NCBI GenBank assembly: GCA_937910665.1
Contig: CALEPR010000039.1
Coordinates: 1 to 11,133, forward strand
Reading direction: 5' to 3'
From: an uncultured Selenomonadales bacterium
GTDB lineage: Bacteria; Bacillota; Negativicutes; Selenomonadales; Selenomonadaceae
DNA length: 11,133 bases
A program made the translations under genes and the position numbers. Of the stretch, positions 6,453 through 11,133 are shown piece after piece. The notes beneath the pieces are model-generated. The model worked only from the letters and a program-made list of their open reading frames with translations, searched no databases and was not told the DNA's origin. How positions within the stretch are numbered: the first letter of the stretch is position 1; every line of letters starts with the position of its first letter.

Positions 6453-7704
6453 TTATTGTCCCTCCCAACACGCCGCGTAAATAAAATTCGTAAAGATTTA
6501 TGTCTGAATCGTAATCAATGTCGGGAAAATCGGCAAGTGAATAAAGTTCCGAATGGAGCGTTGATAAATCTTTCGTCACAAAATAAATTTGCTCTTTCAT
6601 TTGTCTGCTCAAGTTAAGGTGTAATACGTTATGTGTGGTAAAAATGAATTGACCGTGATGGTCATTGCCGTGAATAAACGAGATGATTTTGTCGGCAAGT
6701 ACAGGATTCAGCGACCTGTCCATTTCGTCAGCGAAAAGAACTTTGTTTTCATAAACGACCTTGAAAATTTGAATTGCCCAGCGAAAATAATCTTTAAGTC
6801 CGGCAGAATCGGATTGCAATTCCCTGCCGAAAGATTGACCGTCCGAGTTTTGACGAACCATTACTGTGTTTTGATACGGGTAGCGATTGTCGGGTTTTAT
6901 TTCGGTTATGCTCGAATCAATAATCTTCAAAATTTCGAGGAAACGGCTGTCGGAAATAATTTTCAGAATTTCCGAATTTGATTGACGCTCTTTTGTTAAT
7001 TCATATCCGGAATAGGGTGCAAACTCAAAACACAGGGTATTATTTATCCAGTTACTGAAAGTGACGGCTTCAGGTACATTGAGCAGTGCAATTTTTGAAA
7101 GATACAGACCGATAGAATCATTTTGTGTAGCCGGAGTTTGCAAAAAATTTTTCAGTTGATTGTAGACCGGATTTAATTGAACCGAAAAGTACAATTTGGA
7201 AATCGGAATATCGTCGAGTTTTTTTTCAATGATTTCTTGTAAATTATTCTCTTCTTTAGTTCGTTCGACGGTAAAAATCGGCAGAAATGTTTTGTCACCG
7301 GATTTCAGCGTTGCAAGTTTTTCATACTTTATGCCCAATATATCAACCCAAAGATTGTAGGAATAAATTGTTTTATCAATCAAAACTTCGAGAGAAAACT
7401 CTTGGACAGTGTCCTCACGGTTTAACGGACATTCGGTCTTGGTATAATCGTCGTTGACATATTCGAGTTGCGACTCAACATTTTGGTTAGTTTTGAAAAA
7501 TTTTTTCAAGTATTGCAGACTTTTGATGAAGTTGGATTTACCGCCGGCGTTTTCACCTACTATGATCGCAGACTTCAAAACATCAGGACTTCCCTCAACA
7601 TAATTTTCGGGAAAATTTACCCGTTCATCTTCTGTCGCTCTCATGGAAAATTCGGCTTCACCTTTGAAGGAGCAAAAATTTTTGAATTTGTATTTCAACA
7701 ACAT
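6445..7704 (-). CDS. rloA: RloA-like AAA-family ATPase
   Basis: This is a 419-residue ATPase of the AAA15/ABC-like (SMC/OLD-type) group. It opens with the strand typical of the group (KYKFKNFCSFKGEAEFSM). Then come Walker A GENAGGKS (50-57), a signature-like SDSAGLKDYFRW (about 297-308), Walker B VLFADE (322-327) with the following LNP, and a switch-histidine FTTHN (355-359). The C-terminus lacks a Toprim domain of its own; that function would be supplied by RloB. The start is ATG with AGGTGGTGA in front, and that ribosome site lies in the last codons of res, only 6 nt upstream. The layout therefore fits one message, res-rloA-rloB. Family knowledge suggests that the ATPase senses infection or DNA/protein cues and controls its partner; the sensor specificity here is unknown. 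All motifs look intact. Confidence 0.86.
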   Translation of the reverse strand: MLLKYKFKNFCSFKGEAEFSMRATEDERVNFPENYVEGSPDVLKSAIIVGENAGGKSNFIKSLQYLKKFFKTNQNVESQLEYVNDDYTKTECPLNREDTVQEFSLEVLIDKTIYSYNLWVDILGIKYEKLATLKSGDKTFLPIFTVERTKEENNLQEIIEKKLDDIPISKLYFSVQLNPVYNQLKNFLQTPATQNDSIGLYLSKIALLNVPEAVTFSNWINNTLCFEFAPYSGYELTKERQSNSEILKIISDSRFLEILKIIDSSITEIKPDNRYPYQNTVMVRQNSDGQSFGRELQSDSAGLKDYFRWAIQIFKVVYENKVLFADEMDRSLNPVLADKIISFIHGNDHHGQFIFTTHNVLHLNLSRQMKEQIYFVTKDLSTLHSELYSLADFPDIDYDSDINLYEFYLRGVLGGTIIG

Positions 7705-7710
7705 CGCACA

Positions 7711-10482
7711 TCACCACCTGTTATTTATCAACTTTGTTTGCTCGACTTTTTCACGACAATTTACCAAATGACTGAAACCGGAGTTTAAACGAATTTCATC
7801 GTGTGACAACAGCACATATTCCCATGCCTTACCGCCATGTTCCAAATTCCATTTTGTTGCGGATTCGCAATAAGTTTGTCCGGCGATTGCCTTTGCTTGA
7901 ACGTCAATATCGTGCAAATCTTTTTTCATTTTGGTTTCAACCATGTAAATTTTATTGTCGGTTTCAACGACAAAATCGGGCTCGTAACGTGCGCTTCCGT
8001 CAAGTGTATAGTAAATGTCAAATTGCTTTGCGGAAGGTCTCAACCACTTCAAAACATCGTTGTCTTGCTCCAATACAATTGCAAAAATACGCTCTGTATT
8101 GCTGTCGAATTTGTAAAGCGTGTGGCAAGCCTTCTTGAATCCTTGAAAAACTTTGTGCGGAACTTCGGACGGTTGCAAAGCGGCATGTAAATCGTAAATC
8201 TCATCAGTTTTAATTTTGCCGCCGAAACAAGGTTCAATTCGTGAAAACGGACGCATTTCGGATGCCGTGAAAGAAATTTCTTCGCGATAGAAATGCTTGT
8301 TCATTTGCCTGTAAATTTCGTCGGCGAGTGTACTCTGTCTGTCGCGCATTACTTTATCGGCTTCTTCTTCACTCAAATATTCCTTAAAAAATTCTTTTGC
8401 GTCGTTGACGAGTGAATAGAGCAATCCGGAACAAGCAAAATAATCCACGTTGTCTTTGACAATAATGTGTCGAACCACTTCATTTTCGGTTGTATCGACT
8501 TTTACCCTTGCCACGATGCTTGAATTGTATGTGACGGTTTTTCCGTTCTCCTTGAGCTCCGTACCGACCAATTCATCTCCGGAAGCGTGCCAATAGATGC
8601 CGCCGAGTTCCAAGTGAAAATCGTAAAATCCCTGTTTGATTTCCGGCGACGCTTGAATGACGGCTCGCGGAATTGGGATTATATTTTCGGTCAAATTTTG
8701 AACACAGGTTTCTACCGCTTTTTGCACAGTATTTTTTAATTCGTCGCGAGTCAAATTTACGTCGGAAAATTTTTTGACAGCCTCATCAAGAATAGAAGTC
8801 ACCAAAATTTTTTGAGTGTCGCTTTCCTTTATTGCATCAAAAGATTTAACGTGCCGATTAAGTTCTACAACCGAAGTTGCCGCTTTTGCCGCAACAAATT
8901 TTGCAATTTCCAGATTTTGTTCCTGCGGACGCGGTGGAGCATCGGATTTTTCATTTTCCTTTTGAATGTCAAGTGCCAACCGTTTTTGGAAACTTTCCGA
9001 ATTTGTCAAAAAATCGTAAGTAGCGGTCATTTCGACAACTTCTTTTTCTTCGCCCGTATCGGCGACTTCATCAGCTTCGATGTAATGTACTTTGCGGACG
9101 AGTGAATTGGGATCGTTGGCAAGATTTACTATTGCTTCGTATTTGTCGTGACTTACTATTGAAAGCCGGTCAATTTCTTCAATTCCCGTTCTTTCGCCGT
9201 AGGGAAGTCTTAACCCGCGTCCTATTGTCTGTTCCGTCAAAGTTTCAGACGCAGATGCACGCAAAGGAATTATCGTGTAAAGATTGGTAACGTCCCATCC
9301 CTCTTTAAGCATATTGACGTGAATGACAATTTCAATTTCGTTGTCGGGATTTTCCAACGCAAGCAACCGCTCAATGTTTGAATCTTTTTCCGATCCGCGC
9401 AGGGAAGAATTGACTTCGATAACTTTTTCCGAATATCGTCCGCCGAAAAATTCTTTAGCCTTGATATAATCAAGCAATTTTCTTGAATGTGCGGTATCTT
9501 TTGCCACGACGAGAATAAACGGTCGGACAAGCGGCTTTCCCGTTTCGCGTGAATAAATTTCCAGCCGGTTTTTGGTTTCTTCGTGAAGTTTTATGCCGTC
9601 AATCAATTTTTCGCGATCGAGTTGCTCCGGCGTAAATTCTTCAGGGCGAAAATCTTTTCTCGTGAATACGACGGGAATTTTTACATATTTTTCGTCCTTC
9701 AATGCACTTGCCAGCGAATATTCGTAAACAACATTTTTGAACAGGATTTTTCTTGCACCTTTTTGAATTTGCGGAGTTGCGGTAAGTTCAACGCCGAGAA
9801 TCGGTCGAAGTTCGTTAATGACTTCAAAACTTTTGTCGGCATGATAATGATGACTTTCGTCCATGAAAATGCAGAGATCGGGCAGAGATTGCAGGTATTC
9901 AAAGTAAGATTCGCCCAAAATTTCGTTAAGCCGCTTAATTCTCGCGGGAGCATTATTTTCACCTTTGCTGTCCGAATTTAATTTTGAAATGTTAAAGACG
10001 TTGATTATAATTTCGTTCGTTCCGATAAATGAATTTGTGCGAAAATTATTGTAGTTGTCGCCGTCAATGATTCGCGGCGGCGTGGAAAATTTATCAAGTC
10101 CGCGAAAAACATACTTCGGATTTCCGGGATTGCCCAAATCATTTTTCAGTTTTTCGTAAATCGTCAAATTGGGAGCCATGACAAAAAAATTTTTAATACC
10201 TTTCGCATAATTCAAATAAGCGATACAGGCACCCATCAGGCGAGTTTTACCGATTCCCGTTGCAAGCGAAAAGCAAAACGAAGGAAATTCACGCTCAAAA
10301 CTTGTAAGTGTCGGGCAAAGTTTGCGGACTTTTTCAAGTTCGTCCGTAAGATTCGGATTCTTTTCAAGCGACAGCAAATTGACGAGCCGGGCGAAAATTT
10401 CCAAACTTTCCTGTTGAGGAGGACGCAACGACAAAATCCGGCTGATGAGTTTTGCATTTCCGTCAAAAAAATTTTCACTCAT
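7711..10482 (-). CDS. res: Type III restriction enzyme, Res subunit (helicase-nuclease)
   Basis: This is a 923-residue superfamily 2 helicase-nuclease, the usual size for type III Res. Residue numbers are from the ATG at 10482, chosen because GGGAGGA stands 9 nt before it; the in-frame ATG at 10512 lacks a ribosome site. Motifs: Walker A ATGIGKT (74-80), the DEAH-type box DESHH (208-212), motif III TATPQ (234-238), a motif V-like NMLKEGWDV, motif VI QTIGRGLRLP, and near the end a PD-(D/E)XK nuclease core, PDF...VETK (about Asp836, Glu849, Lys851). Known partners translocate along DNA and cut some 25 bp from the site only in complex with the Mod methyltransferase. The start overlaps the stop of the upstream stub by 8 nt. 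Res looks intact, but no complete mod gene lies upstream within the window. Confidence 0.93.
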   Translation of the reverse strand: MSENFFDGNAKLISRILSLRPPQQESLEIFARLVNLLSLEKNPNLTDELEKVRKLCPTLTSFEREFPSFCFSLATGIGKTRLMGACIAYLNYAKGIKNFFVMAPNLTIYEKLKNDLGNPGNPKYVFRGLDKFSTPPRIIDGDNYNNFRTNSFIGTNEIIINVFNISKLNSDSKGENNAPARIKRLNEILGESYFEYLQSLPDLCIFMDESHHYHADKSFEVINELRPILGVELTATPQIQKGARKILFKNVVYEYSLASALKDEKYVKIPVVFTRKDFRPEEFTPEQLDREKLIDGIKLHEETKNRLEIYSRETGKPLVRPFILVVAKDTAHSRKLLDYIKAKEFFGGRYSEKVIEVNSSLRGSEKDSNIERLLALENPDNEIEIVIHVNMLKEGWDVTNLYTIIPLRASASETLTEQTIGRGLRLPYGERTGIEEIDRLSIVSHDKYEAIVNLANDPNSLVRKVHYIEADEVADTGEEKEVVEMTATYDFLTNSESFQKRLALDIQKENEKSDAPPRPQEQNLEIAKFVAAKAATSVVELNRHVKSFDAIKESDTQKILVTSILDEAVKKFSDVNLTRDELKNTVQKAVETCVQNLTENIIPIPRAVIQASPEIKQGFYDFHLELGGIYWHASGDELVGTELKENGKTVTYNSSIVARVKVDTTENEVVRHIIVKDNVDYFACSGLLYSLVNDAKEFFKEYLSEEEADKVMRDRQSTLADEIYRQMNKHFYREEISFTASEMRPFSRIEPCFGGKIKTDEIYDLHAALQPSEVPHKVFQGFKKACHTLYKFDSNTERIFAIVLEQDNDVLKWLRPSAKQFDIYYTLDGSARYEPDFVVETDNKIYMVETKMKKDLHDIDVQAKAIAGQTYCESATKWNLEHGGKAWEYVLLSHDEIRLNSGFSHLVNCREKVEQTKLINNRW

Positions 10483-10612
10483 TTTCGTCGTCCTCCCATT
10501 CATCCGACTCAATCGTAGGCGGCGAAATAATTTTCAAGTCGTAGCTTTCAACGCCGTATTCGCATTTTTCGAGCAGACTCAGCGGAATTTTTTTGATGTT
10601 GATATTTTCATA
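10475..10612 (-). pseudogene. C-terminal remnant of the gene upstream of res, probably mod
   Basis: The minus-strand frame ending in TGA at 10475-10477 encodes about 45 residues that read like a natural protein end: YENINIKKIPLSLLEKCEYG, then a Tyr/Leu/Ile-rich stretch and an acidic tail ending in DDENE. Its stop overlaps the res ATG (ATGAGTGA), the coupling expected for mod-res pairs, which is why I infer mod; the stub itself is too short to show methyltransferase motifs. The frame continues upstream only to a TGA at 10643-10645 and has no start. The sequence beyond about 10612 has a different, hairpin-rich character, so the gene appears cut by an insertion or deletion. It could instead be a short accessory gene whose start I cannot find. 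Confidence 0.5.
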
Positions 10613-10618
10613 TAGCAC

Positions 10619-10669
10619 AGTAAGGATAGGAAGTACAAGTTTTCAGTTACCTTACTAACACATACTTCC
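10619..10669 (-). ncRNA. Possible pseudoknotted RNA end (guide-RNA scaffold-like)
   Basis: On the minus strand GGAAGTA (10663-10669) pairs perfectly with TACTTCC (10629-10635), and AGTAAGG (10650-10656) pairs perfectly with CCTTACT (10619-10625). The pairs interleave in the order a-b-a'-b', the arrangement of an H-type pseudoknot, with connecting segments of 6, 14 and 3 nt. Further upstream are CTTAC...GTAAG enclosing ATAAC/GTTAT, and GTAGT/ACTAC. Transposon guide RNAs of TnpB systems carry a pseudoknot near the right end, but no expression can be shown from sequence. Confidence 0.33.
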
Positions 10670-10787
10670 ATTTACTGTATATGTTTTGTAGTTTTAACTA
10701 CATGGATTATCTTTGTTTCTTATCTTACAAAATAACTAGGTTATAAAAGTAAGTATTAAGAAAATCTGGGGCCAGCGGGCTACTCAA

Positions 10788-10970
10788 CTATTTTTCGCCA
10801 CCTTCTTCATTGACTTCACAGTTCGAATTGCCGTCTTCATTCACGTTGCAGTTGCCCGCGTCATCATTGGCTTCGACATTACCATACGAATTGGCGTTCG
10901 CGTTCAAACCAGACACGTTACAGCCCATGTTGGAAGAATCCTCGCTAACTTTTAACAAAATAACCCAATA
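10788..10970 (-). pseudogene. Asn/Asp/Glu-rich reading-frame tail
   Basis: The frame runs for 60 codons from a TAA (10971-10973) to a TAG (10788-10790). It contains SGLNANANSYGNVEANDD and then short repeated GNCNVN / GNSNCEVN units and ends GGEK. The first ATG inside would give 46 residues and has no ribosome site. The local GC content is higher than in neighbouring genes. I read it as the last part of a larger protein whose upstream portion was lost or frameshifted at the 13-bp hairpin. Similar low-complexity tails occur on some transposon-encoded proteins, but I cannot name the family. Confidence 0.35.
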
Positions 10971-10974
10971 TTAC

Positions 10975-11004
10975 TAGCCAAAGCGAATAAATTCGCTTTG
11001 GCTA
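10975..11004. repeat. Perfect 13-bp inverted repeat (hairpin)
   Basis: TAGCCAAAGCGAA and TTCGCTTTGGCTA form a perfect 13-bp stem around the 4-nt loop TAAA. Neither strand has a T-run directly after the stem, so it is not a standard intrinsic terminator. It sits between two pieces of minus-strand open frame. Imperfect subterminal palindromes of this kind mark IS200/IS605 ends, and small palindromic elements can also look like this. Confidence 0.8.
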
Positions 11005-11102
11005 TAATACCTTAATTTCTTTTTTAATGGCAAAACTCCAATCTTGCAGCATTAGATATCTTTGCGGTGGCTACACTCGCATACGCTCCTTCGCCACTAT
11101 TA

Positions 11103-11124
11103 CCTTTTCCTTTACAGGAAAAGG
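11103..11124. repeat. 8-bp inverted repeat (hairpin)
   Basis: CCTTTTCC (11103-11110) and GGAAAAGG (11117-11124) pair perfectly around a 6-nt loop. It lies at the window edge, so what it belongs to cannot be seen. A nearby weaker pair is GTGGC (around 11067) with GCCAC (around 11093). Confidence 0.55.
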
Positions 11125-11133
11125 ATAGGGATT

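Larger units (their letters stand above)
10613..11133. mobile_element. Gene-free, hairpin-rich stretch, probable mobile-element remnant
   Basis: No intact gene is found in these 521 bp. The minus strand shows, from right to left, an 8-bp hairpin (11103-11124), short inverted repeats around 11060-11100, a perfect 13-bp hairpin (10975-11004), a 60-codon Asn/Asp/Glu-rich open tail (10788-10970) and a structured non-coding 170 bp ending in a possible pseudoknot. This order (coding tail, then structured RNA-like end against a broken host gene) is what the right end of an IS200/IS605 element with a tnpB-type gene and its guide-RNA scaffold would look like. I do not see the TnpB zinc-ribbon or catalytic motifs, so the family is only a hypothesis. 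Confidence 0.35.

Noticed and set aside
6445..7704. RloC/PrrC anticodon nuclease
   Set aside because: The protein is only 419 residues and has no separate C-terminal nuclease region or zinc-hook coiled coil; it matches the shorter RloA type with RloB beside it.
10788..10970. Variable region of a diversity-generating retroelement, suggested by many Asn codons
   Set aside because: No reverse transcriptase or second repeat copy is visible in the window, and the tail lacks the usual C-type-lectin-like ending.
11027..11128. 33-codon plus-strand frame beginning ATG GCA AAA
   Set aside because: It is short, lies over hairpin sequence and lacks a ribosome binding site (only a T-run precedes it).

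Overview
The window (about 37% GC by eye, with strong GGAGG/AGGTGG ribosome binding sites and frequent TTG and GTG starts) looks like the chromosome of a low-GC Firmicutes-type bacterium. The secreted envelope-type proteins fit a diderm such as the Negativicutes, but that placement is only an inference. Every convincing gene lies on the minus strand, so the natural reading order is from high to low coordinates.

Right end (about 10613-11133): a stretch with no intact gene. It holds a short Asn/Asp/Glu-rich reading-frame tail, a perfect 13-bp hairpin, a second 8-bp hairpin, and two interleaved 7-bp complementary pairs (a possible pseudoknot). It has apparently replaced the body of the gene that once preceded the restriction gene. 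I read it as a mobile-element remnant, possibly the right end of an IS200/IS605-like element with a guide-RNA scaffold, but the family is not proven.

Defence block (10612-5802): a C-terminal stub, probably of the type III modification gene mod; a full-length type III restriction subunit Res; and rloA and rloB, an AAA ATPase/Toprim-like pair. These genes overlap or lie 6 nt apart, so they form one translationally coupled operon. Res without Mod should not be able to restrict by itself, so the surviving active part may be RloAB.

Repeat region (5497-5801): two 91-bp direct repeats exactly 180 bp apart. They carry four GGACA...GGGACGCT motifs and stay open in one minus-strand frame that continues in phase from the rloB stop. 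They lie directly upstream of a two-gene operon encoding a DNA-binding coiled-coil protein and a small helix-turn-helix protein (5496-4444).

Left half: two tandem paralogous secreted proteins joined by an ATGA overlap (4347-3122), then a PcfJ-like protein overlapping an RtcB-family RNA ligase by 14 nt (2990-149), followed by a possible terminator hairpin.
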